Positions 1-10,465 of a stretch of 64,000 nucleotides of DNA are shown here, piece by piece. The notes beneath the pieces were generated by a model, which saw nothing but the letters and a program-made list of their open reading frames with translations, searched no databases and was not told where the DNA came from. A program made the position numbers and the translations under genes. Numbering within the stretch: position 1 is the stretch's first letter; each line of letters begins with the position of its first letter. The stretch covers positions 17,345,153 through 17,409,152 of the forward strand of contig CM045998.1 in assembly GCA_025175895.1 (NCBI GenBank), read 5' to 3'. This DNA comes from Wurfbainia villosa. Lineage: Eukaryota > Streptophyta > Magnoliopsida > Zingiberales > Zingiberaceae.

Positions 1-2512
1 AATAAAAAGTCTACAACATCTAGACTTACCTCTTCTGCCATCTGAGTAGGAATACACAACCAAAACAAATCGAATAAAAGTTCATAAGGACATATCAAAT
101 ACCACCAAAATATCCACGAGTAAACCCAAAACACAAGTCTTACACATGTCTTCTAGTCAATATAATCGAAACCATAAGACCAAAAACAAAACAATTACGA
201 CGAGGGGGATTGGCAGCTTGACTTTCCTGACAGTGTCAACCTGAAATGGATATAAAACAACGGGGTAAGTTCAACGAACTCAGCGGGTATCAAGTCGACA
301 TGCATAGTAAGATACATCTAACAATAATAATTATGTCAGTACAGTCTCTTGATCAATAATAGGAAATGCAAGGAAGAAATGCGGAAAGACTGTACTTACC
401 TGAATCTCCTATCCTGACATAGGAGTGTGAGCAATACTAGCAGAAGTAAGGTCGTCAGACCAAATACATGATATATCCTGTATGCATGTCAATCATATGC
501 AAAAACCAAGGCAACAACCAAAATGCAACAAACACAAACAAATGCCATCCATGCAATATGCATGCGATGCAAATGACATGGTCACCCCTGACGCCAGTAA
601 GCCACCTCACACGCGATGGTGAAGCCGAGTGGGTAGGGCTATGACAACTATGCACTCTGCCATCACTGCTCCTGAGTGACTGAGTGGACAGAATGTTATC
701 GGAGTACACCTATCCTCCTACCCCAAACAGAGTAGGGGAGCAAAGCTCTCATCTCCCAGTGACATAGAATAAAGGAGGGATCCCTGCCCGCTACTACGCT
801 GCCTCACCGCTACCCATGAGCGGACCAGCGGAGTCTGACAGAGCTACTGCACACACCCTCCTAATGTACCACTAACCCATGAGTGGCTGTGTGTGCAGAT
901 CATGTAACTGGCTGTGGGCTCAACTACAAAGGAACCGCCGACCAGCCATCATGCAATCATGCAAGATGGTGCATGACACTAAAGCATGTAACACCCACCA
1001 ATATACGTCTCCAAATAATATGTACAAAAAAAATGAGTACATATTAATGACCTAGGTATACAGGGATAGTATATCTAAAAGCTAATCAAGTGCATGTCAC
1101 AACTCCCAAAATAAGTACACATGGCAAGTATCAAGATAATATAGACTAAGATAGAAATGCATGCATCAGGTATGACACAGTGACATATAAGGGCAGATAA
1201 GACATAAAAATTACTATGAGCTATAGCCAACTACGCATATCAGCATGACAATATCTAAAAGATAAGTCAAAGTACCTGCCTGCTATGAAGAATATCAACA
1301 GTCCTTACGCCCGTGGACCTGTCTCATGACCGAAACCTGCATATAACATAACTATTGTTAAGTACTAAGATACGATCCACCATCAAATCGAATCCTAAGT
1401 CAATTTCGTACATAAACCAATTAACCCAAATGCTTAATAAAATCCCGGTCACATCCCACCTAATGTAACTATCATTTCATCCAATTAATCGGATATGATT
1501 TTACAGCCCCTATTATCATGTGTAACCATGATACAATATCCAGACAACACCTCACAACCTATTCTATTCACCGGAATAACCCAAATGAGTCCTCTCCTTT
1601 CACTCACAGTCGTACAACACCTATTCACTCAAGCACAACTGGCAATTTCCCTCTCACAATCGCACAACCCAAAATCTTGCAATTCACGGCTAAAAGAGAG
1701 AGTGCTAGATCAACTTACCAACACTTAGGACTCCACCGGAAGGAATTCCCCAACTCTGTTCACCGGGGCAAAATCCCGACTGCCCTAAATCACTGCCCAA
1801 ACACAATAGGACGCATTCACAGGAGGATCCCTTCTGAGATCGAGGGAAAACAAAGAACGGACAACGCTTTACCTTACTCCGACAGAAAAATTGCGGCTTC
1901 CAGCAGAATATGGTGCCGATGTCGCCGACCTAAGCCCCCTAGCCGTGAGCACCCTTGCTACTCTGGCTCGCTCGTGAGCACCAGCGAGGGGACGTCGCTC
2001 GTCATCGGCTCGAGTTTGGGCGACGATGACTGTGGCAGAGGAGGCGGCCGTAAGCTCGAGCAGCGTCATCGGTGGCAGAGGAGTCAGGAGCTGCGGAGCG
2101 GCAGAGAAACGGCTGTGAACACGAGAGAGGGGAATGAGGAAGAGAAAGGCTCAGTGGCACTAAAGAACATTGCGGCGGCGGCAGCTTGCGCTCACGAGGA
2201 AGAGACTGCGATAGTGATTGAGGAGGAAAAGAAAGGGGAAATCCCGAGAGGCATTGGGTGCGTGCGACGGGGGAAGAAAATGAAAAATCGAGGAAGTTTA
2301 ATAAAACTAAACCTAGGTTTGATATTTATATCACTTGCATTAATTATTCCCATTTAACTCCTCAACATGCTTTATGAAAGCCTATTAAATCTTTCCCCAC
2401 AAACTGATCAATAGAAATTCAATTTAAACCCAACGAAATTTCAAAAAATATCTGCAAAATTCCATATGGTATTTTCTTAATTAACCAGTATTATTTTATT
2501 TTTTGATATTTT
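1..2512. other. Unassigned degenerate region, no supported gene
   Basis: No protein family was recognised in any frame. A plus-strand frame of 279 codons (1518-2357) is compositionally biased (runs of Glu, Lys and Arg) and shows no domain, so I treat it as chance. On the minus strand, 2333 down to about 1740 looks like a promoter plus leader: a TATA-like box near 2321-2333, CT-rich leader sequence, a GC-rich stretch at 1900-2110, and a GGTAAG donor-like site near 1715. That layout would fit the LTR of an old minus-strand retroelement, but I found no matching partner LTR in the window. It ends abruptly at 2513 where the B LTR remnant starts. Confidence 0.4.
2321..2333 (-). promoter_or_regulatory. 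Candidate TATA box (minus strand)
   Basis: The minus strand reads GATATAAATATC here, followed downstream by a CT-rich leader. It could be the promoter of an unidentified LTR or gene. Only the box itself is visible; no start site or product is supported. Confidence 0.25.
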
Positions 2513-2714
2513 ACATGTAGAGATACTCACTAGTTGTGATCCAATCACAAATTCTCTCATGCTGTGAATCGTATTGCGAACATTCAATAAATTAGTTTAA
2601 GATCCAATCAAATACATGAAAACATGTATACTCAAATAGTGAATCTTCATTTATCAAATAAATGGTACGACCATAAGGCGATTGCCTTAGGACATCTCTC
2701 ATATATCACTAACA
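2513..2714 (-). repeat. Element B 3' LTR remnant (about 202 bp)
   Basis: This matches the right end of the B 5' LTR (26128-26329) with few changes, beginning at ACATGTAGAGATACTCAC and ending at ACTAACA. For a minus-strand element the 3' LTR lies on the left, so this is the U3 start of that LTR. Just inside, the minus strand carries a purine stretch (ATGTGGGAGCT) as polypurine tract. The remaining 2.25 kb of the LTR is missing, and sequence left of 2513 is unrelated, so the LTR was truncated by deletion or replacement. Confidence 0.85.
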
Positions 2715-2774
2715 AGCTCCCACATGACCTAATGTCAATCGCCACAGTATCCAATACCATAAGCTCTAACATGA

Positions 2775-2961
2775 CTCTCAAACTTACTTTGAGGTAAGGT
2801 CTTAGTTAAAGGATCCGCTAAGTTCCTTTTAGTTGGAATCTTCTTGATTTGTATTTCCTTCCTACTTATGATCTCTCTGATCAAATGATAGCGATGAAGT
2901 ACATGTTTGGATCATTGATGAGACCTTGGTTCTTTTGCCTGTATATTCGCTCCATTGTTGT
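2775..2961 (-). pseudogene. pol: Element B RNase H, C-terminal half (copia pol)
   Basis: Read on the minus strand this encodes the end of a copia RNase H: an alanine-rich start after the CDN motif, QAKEPRSHQ, a basic stretch KHVLHRYHLIREI, and NLADPLTKTLPQSKFE, the usual end of Angela-type pol. One stop replaces a residue after RSHQ. The N-terminal half is at 19059-19400, on the other side of element A, so this gene was split by that insertion. Joined, the site reads C-D-N-N-G-A, as expected for the family when one target-site copy is removed. Confidence 0.85.
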
Positions 2962-4055
2962 TGTTGGTGCAGTAGGCACCTAAGTCGAACCTAAGTTTTG
3001 ATTATAGCAAACGATACAAAGTTAAGCATATATTGTTATCTCATGAGCTAAATCAAGTGTGCAGAAAAGTCTCAACGCTGGAGCTGAAGGCTAGCGATAC
3101 CCGGAGGAAGCCGCGGTGGTCGGGCGACAATCAAGAGACTTCGGAGGGAGCCGAAGGAATTGAGTGGAAGGCCGGAAGCAAAAGCAACACGTAAGTACTG
3201 AGGTAAGCTCGTGTGTGCGAGCGTAAGTAAGGTCGTATCCTCTTTACGGGGATGATCTTAAGCGTAGATCCGACCAAAGACTTCGTATAGATGGTCTAGG
3301 TCGAGATCAGATGGTCGACGACCATCGAAATTATGTTTTTGTTGAGCTAACCTAGCATCACGACCGCTTTGGAGGACTCGATGTCGTCAAACAATGATCG
3401 CCGAAGGTCGAATCGATGCGATCGCCATCACGATCGATGATGGCCATCACGATCACGTCAAAGGATCATCCTCGAGTAGTCAAGAGTTATCACCATTTTT
3501 CAAGGGGTTTTGTGCCCATTTGTGATTGGCTAAAGACTCATTCGATGAGGGGCTCAAAGGCTATAAAAGGAGGGTCAAACCTAGGGTTTTTCATCAATTA
3601 AAAAGCTTCCAAGTGCTTCTGATACGCTCCGACTCTCTGACATCCCTACGACGAAGCGCTGCCGAGACGACGACTAGAGCTTCAACCTCCAACCTTTAAA
3701 GTCGTCGGTAACGAAAGTTCTAAATTGTATTTCAGTTTATTCCTTTTATTAAAGCTTTCATTATAACGAGGAGAGGGGGAGTGTCCTTCTACCTCGAGCT
3801 TTTTGTATCCGTCTAACTCCTACCTCCAACGAGGAGGAGTTATTTAGTAGTTTGCCCTCCGTACGTGGTCAAGGACCACTAGGGCCTTGGAGTAGTAGCC
3901 TTCGGCTACGAACCAAGTAAATCTCTTGTGTCTATTGTCTCCTTTACTTTTTGTTTTGTTTATCTTTCCGATGCATATAAGTTTTTTAAAAGAATTCGTA
4001 CTAAAAAGTTTCTATCGCTATTCACCCCCCCTCTAGCGATCCGATCGATCCAACA
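2962..4055 (+). repeat. Element A LTR 1
   Basis: It begins TGTTGGTGCAGTAGGCACC and ends GATCCAACA, 1094 bp. A TATA box lies at 3561-3570. The segment near 3350-3475 is rearranged relative to the other A LTRs although the rest is almost identical. The conserved CTATTCACCCCCCCTCTAGC block lies just before the end. The primer-binding site follows directly. Confidence 0.93.
3561..3570 (+). promoter_or_regulatory. LTR promoter TATA box, A LTR 1
   Basis: CTATAAAAGG, in the context GGCTATAAAAGGAGGG that also occurs in LTR 2 (11045-11054) and in the element C LTRs. It is missing from A LTR 3. Confidence 0.75.
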
Positions 4056-4057
4056 AT

Positions 4058-4069
4058 TGGTATCAGAGC
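4058..4069 (+). other. Primer-binding site, A body 1 (initiator tRNA-Met)
   Basis: TGGTATCAGAGC starts two bases after the LTR end, the standard tRNA-iMet complement of plant copia elements. It is followed by CGGGGG and a 200-base leader to the gag start at 4273. Confidence 0.93.
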
Positions 4070-4272
4070 CGGGGGTTGCTAAGATTTGGTGAAACCACCA
4101 ATCTAGCCTTTTTACAGATTTATTTTTCTGTTAATTCTGTTTTTTTTATTTATTTCGCTTTGTTAAGTTTTTCTCCCGCACTACTAATCCAAGACGCGAG
4201 TCTTGGTACTTGTTTTCGTGTTTTTGTCGTTGTTAGTTTCTTCATCTCCGTCTATTTGTGTCTTTTGTTCTA

Positions 4273-5896
4273 ATGGCCCATCTCGAGGGTTTTAGCATCG
4301 TCCGACCTCCGTTTTACAATGGAGATGACTTCCGTTATTGGAAGGGTCGGATGGAATGCTTTCTCAAAACCCAAATCGATATGTTGATCATAATCCAAAC
4401 GGGTTTCACACTTCCGACTAATGAAGTGGGTGACTCCTTGGATTATGATCAATGGACCATTGCGACAAAACAACAAGTAGAAGCCGACGCCAAGGCAACA
4501 CAAATTTTCCAATGCGGCCTATCCAAGGAAGAGCTAAATCGCGTCGGCCCCTTCATAAGCGCAAAAGATCTTTGGACGAAACTAGTGGAGCTACACGAAG
4601 GGACCGATGAAGCCAAGGTATGTAAGCGTGATCTTCTTTTCAATAAACTATATAACCTAAAAATGCAGGAACACGAGTCCGCGACCCAACTTCACGCCCG
4701 AGTCCAGGACATAGTCAAAAACCTACACGCAATCGGGCAAAAGGTCGAAAACCGCGACCTTATAAGGTATGTTCTAAACTCGTTTCCGAGGACTACCTTG
4801 TGGGCATCCATGGTCGATGCCTACAAGGTCTCCAAGGATCTTTCTAAAATTAGGTTAGATGAACTCTTTTCCGATTTCGAATTACATGAGAAGTCCAATG
4901 CGGAACCTGAGAGGGGTATAGCCTTGTTTGCAGGATCAAAGAAGAAGAAAATCGCAAGCAAGCCACCACCAACCGAGGAGGAAGACGAGTCCGAAGAAGA
5001 AGTTGACCCGGAGTTGATCACAACTAATGAACCTAGCTCGAAGGATAGCCAAGGGACGAAAGCGAACCACAACTCGACCCAACCAAGGTAAGCCTAAAAG
5101 TTCTAATATTAGGTGTTATGAGTGTAACAGGTTTGGACATATCAAGTCCGAGTGCCCCAAGCTCAACCACCGAGCACCTAAGCACAAGAAGGCCCTCAAC
5201 GCGACATGGGAAGAAGCGCTATCCAAGAAGATGAAGACCACGCCTTCATGGAGAAATCCACGGAGACCGAACCTGAACTTGAGTCGGAACCTGAGGATGA
5301 CTCGGACTACGAAGCTACCTTCAAGTCAAGCCATGGATACGCATCCGGTTCAAAAGATACCCTTAAAGTAAGTCGAACTTTATTTAATACTTTACATAAT
5401 ACGGTTAGGTTTTGTCTAGAAGTTAGCTAAGTCCGAGTCCAAGGTCGAGACCCTTGTTGAGGAGGTTAAACTCCTCAAACACGAGGTCTCCCTAACCTCT
5501 TCGACTAGTCGAGTTCAAGAGAAGGACTCAACTCGAGTTGAAAAGCTCGAAGTTGAGAACTCTCTCTTGAAAAGTCAAGTCGAAGATCTTAGGAACACGT
5601 TGGAAAGGTTCACTTCAGGATCCAAAGGACTTGACCTTCTACTTGGATCTCAAAGGGCCGTGTACAACAAGGCTGGACTAGGGTTTAACTCAAACACGAC
5701 TAATAGGTCGTATATGTCGATTGTAAGTCGACATAGGAAACATGTCCAAGCATGGGTCCCTAAGAACCTTATGATTTCAACTCTAGGATCCAACCCGTAC
5801 TGGATTCCCAAGGACCAAATCCACTATGTGGATAGACCGAACCGATTCAACGGTCTAGGGGGAGCCAGTACAAAACATGTTTGTGCTTTAACTTAG
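4273..5896 (+). pseudogene. gag: Element A body 1 gag (frameshifted)
   Basis: This encodes the capsid/nucleocapsid protein of a copia element. The ATG at 4273 starts MAHLEGF and is shared by bodies 1 and 2 and element C; an upstream in-frame GTG is not needed. The first 240 codons are the gag (UBN2-type) domain, followed by Lys- and Glu-rich linkers. A two-base deletion near 5016 relative to body 2 shifts the frame; the zinc knuckle CX2CX4HX4C (5114-5155) is then read in another frame. Further small indels lie near 5225-5260 and 5412-5425. The last segment carries AWVPK and YWIPK motifs typical of the SIRE gag tail and ends with TAG at 5894-5896, a stop conserved in all three copies. Confidence 0.88.
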
Positions 5897-6139
5897 AAAT
5901 TGCATGCTTTAAAAGTTTGTGCTTTAACTTAGAAATTGCATGTTTTAACTTAGAAAGTGTGTGCTTTAACTTAGAAATTGCATGCTTTAACTTAGAAAAT
6001 TTGTGCTTTAAAACTTGTGAACTCACTTAGAACACGAACATAACTAAAAGATTGAGCCTCGGGGAGCCTCTTTTCAAAAACATAACCAACTAAAATTCTT
6101 CGAAAAGATTGAGCCTCGGGGAGCCTCTTTTCAAAAATA
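5883..6139 (+). repeat. Tandem repeats in gag-pol spacer, body 1
   Basis: About five copies of a 20-25 bp unit containing GCTTTAACTTAGAAATTGCA lie at 5883-6015. They are followed by two copies of a 37-bp unit containing GATTGAGCCTCGGGGAGCCT (6046-6082 and 6103-6139). Body 2 has the same repeats (13382-13640), while element C has a single copy of the first and none of the second, so the expansion belongs to the A lineage. Confidence 0.8.
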
Positions 6140-6502
6140 ACCAGTTAGACTAGGAGATAGTCTTAGGTGAGTCAAGTCATCTTTTTCTTGAAAAAGGCTT
6201 TGTCTAAGGAAGTGGTCGATGATCCGATAAAAGAAGGCCCCTGTGCCTCGCCACGACCTGGAAGCCATGATCTTGAAAAGGTAAACTTGACAAGCCTAGG
6301 TTTAAATCCAAATCTAACATAAAATTACTTGAACCTAAATGCACTTAATCAACTTAATTGGAACTCATCTCACAAAAAACACATAAGTATAACATGATTG
6401 ATCATATAGACACAGGTGAGATGACCTAGGTTTAACAACTTACAACCAATTTTTTTTTTTAAAAAAATAATCTAACATCCAATCCAACCACCTTGTGTGT
6501 AG
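5897..6502 (+). other. Non-coding gag-pol spacer with candidate splice acceptor, body 1
   Basis: About 600 bases between the gag stop and the protease frame have stops in all frames, yet the spacer is conserved in bodies 1 and 2 and, in its second half, in element C. It ends with a T-run, then CCTTGTGTGTAG directly before the protease codons GAT CAA TGG. The TAG is both the last stop in the protease frame and a good splice acceptor. A consensus donor, AAA/GTAAGT, lies in gag at 5368, and joining it to 6503 keeps the reading frame. Another donor-like site, CTTAG/GTGAGT, lies near 6168. Splicing is inferred only. Confidence 0.5.
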
Positions 6503-7434
6503 GATCAATGGATGTTGGATGTCGCTGTCTGCATTACATGACCGGGGATCAACTCAAATTCACAAAGCTTCGATTCAAACGACAAGGATCGGTAGCCTTT
6601 GGGAATAACGACAAGCTCAAAATCATCGGATCAGGTGATATCGAGCTTAACTCGAATTTTGTTATTAAAAATGTATTACTTGTAGAGAATTTTGAATATA
6701 ACCTGCTTAGCGTAAGCCAATTATGTGACAATAACTATAAGGTCATATTTTTAGAAAATGAATGTGTAATTAAAACAAATAAAACAGCTAAAACAATACT
6801 CAAAGGAACTAGGACAAATAACATTTACACAATTAACTTAATCAAATCCTCAGCCAAATGTCTTATGACACAAGAAGAGGAATCATGGTTGTGGCACCGA
6901 CGACTCGGTCACTCGCACCCAAGACTCGTCCACAAGATGAGTCAGAGTGGCTTAGTCAGAGGCTTACCCAACCTCAACAATTTGGTTAATAAAATCTGTA
7001 ATGCTTGTCAACAAGGAAAACAACCTAGGACACAACACAAGTTAACTAACCAAGAACGAACCTCAAGTGTACTTGAGCTCCTGCATATGGATCTATTCGA
7101 TTCACATGGAGCCAAGTCACTCAATAGAAGTCAATATTGCTTAGTCATAATTAACGACTACTCCAGGTTTACCTGGGTTAGGTTCATCAAACATAAAAAT
7201 AATACCCTAGATCAATTAATCAATCTATTCAAATTAATCGAGAATCAAAAAGACCTTAAGGTTAAAAGACTTAGAAGCGATCATGGTGGTGAATTCGAAA
7301 ATCAAAGGTTCACCGACTTCTGTAACCTAAACGGATACCACCATGAATTCTCTTGCCCTAGGACCCCTCAGCAAAATGGCCTAGTGGAACGGAAAAACGA
7401 ACTCTACAAGAAGCCGCTAGGACCATGTTGAACG
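6503..7434 (+). pseudogene. pol: Element A body 1 pol, protease and integrase part
   Basis: Protease is damaged: the stretch holding the catalytic D-S-G in body 2 is replaced by 16 unrelated bases instead of 17 (about 6517-6533), destroying the active site and the frame. Downstream, integrase is recognisable: the GAG-pre-integrase HHCC region (WLWHRRLGHSHPR, CNACQQGKQ) and the catalytic core with D in LLHMDLF, D in LRSDHGGEF and E in NGLVERKN. One base is missing just after the glutamate near 7400, ending the frame at 7429-7431. Body 2 carries the same deletion. Confidence 0.88.
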
Positions 7435-9623
7435 AATACGGCCTACCCGATAGGTTTTGGGAAGAAGCCGTGAGTACGACATGCTATGTCCAAAATAGGA
7501 TCCTTATGGTAAAAAGGCACCTTAAGACCTCGTACGAGATTTATCACGATAAAATACCTAACATTAAGTACTTTAGGGTATTTGGGTGTAAGGTACATAT
7601 CCTAAACACTAAGGATTACCTAGGGAAATTTACATCCAAAACCACGACCGGAATCTTTCTAGGATACTCGACTACAAGTCGAGCTTATAGAGTATATAAC
7701 CACGACACCCTTAGAGTCAAGGAGACTATCAATGTAGTATTTGATGAAGTACCCGAACCTACAAAACCCTTAATGACCCCAAGTGTTGAGCCCACTGATA
7801 CCAAACTCGTCTCCGACCCTGAGATCGAGTCTAATCCACATCAACCAACTTCTCTTGTCGACCAAGTGACAAGTGATCCGAGTCAAACTAGTGTTCAACC
7901 AAGTCACCCCATTGATCAAGCATTAGGTGATACAAACCCAACCCAATCTAGGATTCAAACTAACCACCCTATCGATCAAGTGATAGGAGATCCTAATCTA
8001 GGAGTTCGAACTAGAGCATCCTATAGGAACCTTAGTCAAATTTCCTTAATTTCAAAGATAGAACCCAAATCAATTGAACAAGCTCTTCTTGATCCCGATT
8101 GGATTATTGCAATGCAAGAAGAGCTAGCTCAATTTACTAGGAATGAAGTGTGGGAATTAGTACCACCACCTAAAGACAAAACGATAATTGGAACAAGGTG
8201 GGTGTTTCGAAATAAGCTTGATGATAAAGGTGAAGTAGTTAGAAACAAGGCTAGGTTAGTCGCCAAAGGGTTTAGTCAAGTCGAAGGCTTAGATTGAGAC
8301 GAAACCTATGCCCCAGTAGCTAGACTCGAATCCATTCGAATGTTGCTAGCTTATGCCGCACATCGAGGATTTAAGCTGTTTCAAATGGATGTTAAGTCGG
8401 CATTCCTAAATGGATACATTAAAGAAGAAGTTTATGTTAGCCAACCCCCCAGATTCAAAAATCTAGATAAACCCGACCATGTTCTAAAACTTAAGAAAGC
8501 TCTCTATGGACTTAAACAAGCTCCTCGAGCTTGGTACGAGAGACTTTCAATCCATCTTAAGTCAAAAGGGTTTAACCAAGGCTTAGTTGACCCAACTCTC
8601 TTCGTAAAAACCTTAGGTAAAGAAATATTCATAGCTCAAATTTACGTAGACGATATAATTTTTGGAACCTCTAACTCAGCCTTACTAAACCAGTTCGTTT
8701 CACTCATGGAAAGTGAGTTCGAAATGAACTTGGTAGGCGAGTTAAGTTTCTTTTTAGGTCTACAAATTAAACAAACTAAGGATGGTATATACCTATATCA
8801 ACCGAAATACACTAAGGAGTTAATTAAAAGATTTGGAATGCAAGACGCTAAGATAATAAACACCCCAATGGCGATTAATGTTAACATAGGAGAAGACCCT
8901 GAAAGTAAGTCCATTGACTTAAAGTACTATAGGAGCGCGATAGGAAGTCTCCTATACTTAATCATGAGCCGAGACGACATCCTATTCATAAGTATGTGCG
9001 CCAGGTTTCAAACCTGTGCTAAGGAGTCTCACCTAACCCTAGTTAAGCGTATCCTTAGATATCTTAAGGGTACACTTAACGTTGGTATTTGGTACCCTAG
9101 ATCTACGGAGTTCGAACTAATCGGCTACTCCGATTCGGATTATGCCGGTAGTAAGCTCGATAAAAAAAGTACAAGTGGTTGTTGTCAACTTCTCGGCTCA
9201 AGTCTAGTGAGTTGGTGCAGTAGGAAGCAACACTGTGTTGCTTTATCTACCACCGAAGCCAAATACATCGCGATGGGTGAGTGTGTCACACAGCTTCTTT
9301 GGATGAAGCACACCCTCCGCGACTTTAAGTTAGACTTTACGAATACTAAACTTCATGTAGATAACATTAGTTCAATTAATCTTACAAAGAATCCGATATG
9401 TCACTCTAGGACCAAACATATAGAGGTCAAACACCATTTCATTCGAGAACATGTGGCCAACGGAGCAATACAACTCGAATACGTCGAATCGAAGTCTAAC
9501 TTAGCAGACCTATTTACTAAACCCCTACCCGAAGCCGAATTTAGTCTATTAAGACGAAAATTGGGCATGTGCGTAATAGAATATGTACATGCAAATTATA
9601 TGTTCTTACTACTATTTCTTTAA
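7425..9623 (+). pseudogene. pol: Element A body 1 pol, integrase C-terminus, RT and RNase H
   Basis: The frame resumes with the integrase C-terminal domain (FRVFGCKVHIL, GIFLGYSTTSRAYRVYN), then a Pro/Gln/Asp-rich hinge, then reverse transcriptase. A TGA at 8295-8297 replaces the Tyr codon of the GLDY motif. RT continues with QMDVKSAFLNG, ALYGLKQAPRAWY and the catalytic YVDDIIFG, and RNase H shows SDSDYAGS, ALSTTEAKY and SKSNLADLFTKPL. The usual stop after GMCVIE has changed from TAG to TAT, adding about 14 residues. This is the better preserved RT of the two A bodies, but it is non-functional without the protease. Confidence 0.9.
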
Positions 9624-10465
9624 TTTCATTTTTGTGGAACTAGCATAGGACATACCTTAGATATCATGCACCTATAGATTTAAGGAGCCAGTACATCTCA
9701 CAACACATAGGACTAATGTGTTTGTGTACTTAGCCACATAGATGGGCGTGAGATGTTAGGACCTTACTCCTGGTTCCAGATGTAGAGCTAGTGCATCGCT
9801 ATGAACCACGGAGTATCATCATACATACTAACCGACTCTGACCAGGACTGGTTGATCTTACATATCAATCAAGCCAAATATGAGTCAAACATTTTATAGA
9901 TGAGCTTATTTTCAGTATATTATTTTTTTATAAAAAAATGGGGAACATGCTTGGACTTTAAATTTAACACTTATTTTGTTTTCCACACACCCCTTACTCT
10001 TTTCGATATACGACAAAAGGGGGAGAAAAAGGCCAAAGTTAAGGGGTCAAATTTTTTTTGATAAACTCTTACTTCATATTTAAACCAAAAGTTAAAACTT
10101 AGTTAACTGTTACCAAAAGGCCAAAGAATTCTTAACTTAAACTTATTTTTTAAAAAAAAAAACTTTATGTCGTTAATGTTTTACTTAAGGGGGAGAAAGG
10201 GCTTAACTAAAACATTTTACTAAGGCCAACTTTAAGTAATGTTAATTACTTAAAGCAACCCTCAAGGGGGAGGATTAAGGTCTTTTTTCAAGACTCACCC
10301 TCGGTCAAGGGGGAGGTTTCCTCAAGGGGGAGTACTTGAAGAAAATCCTTACTACTCCAACTTAATCTTCATATTTTTTTGTTTCTCATGCACATTATTA
10401 CTCTTCATGCTTGCTATTTACTTAACTTTGTATGTGGGTTTGCCATAAATCAAAAAGGGGGATAT
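9624..10465 (+). other. 3' untranslated part of A body 1 with several purine tracts
   Basis: No env-like frame was found between pol and the 3' LTR. The stretch holds at least five GGGGGAG-type tracts (near 10018, 10190, 10263, 10310 and 10325) and the main polypurine tract AAAAAGGGGGA (10452-10462) before LTR 2. Repeated purine tracts in this place are typical of SIRE elements and may prime plus-strand synthesis at several points. Confidence 0.75.

Noticed and set aside
455..709. Minus-strand frame of 84 codons with hydrophobic end
   Set aside because: No family resemblance and no supporting start context; short and isolated.
1518..2357. Open frame of 279 codons on the plus strand
   Set aside because: Biased composition, no domain, and the opposite strand looks like a promoter and leader; probably chance in GC-rich sequence.
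4058..4069. Possible tRNA gene pieces at TGGTATCAGAGC sites
   Set aside because: These are primer-binding sites next to LTRs or viral origins; no tRNA cloverleaf surrounds them.
9624..10465. Env-like gene after pol, as in some SIRE elements
   Set aside because: No frame of useful length in A or C between pol and the 3' LTR.
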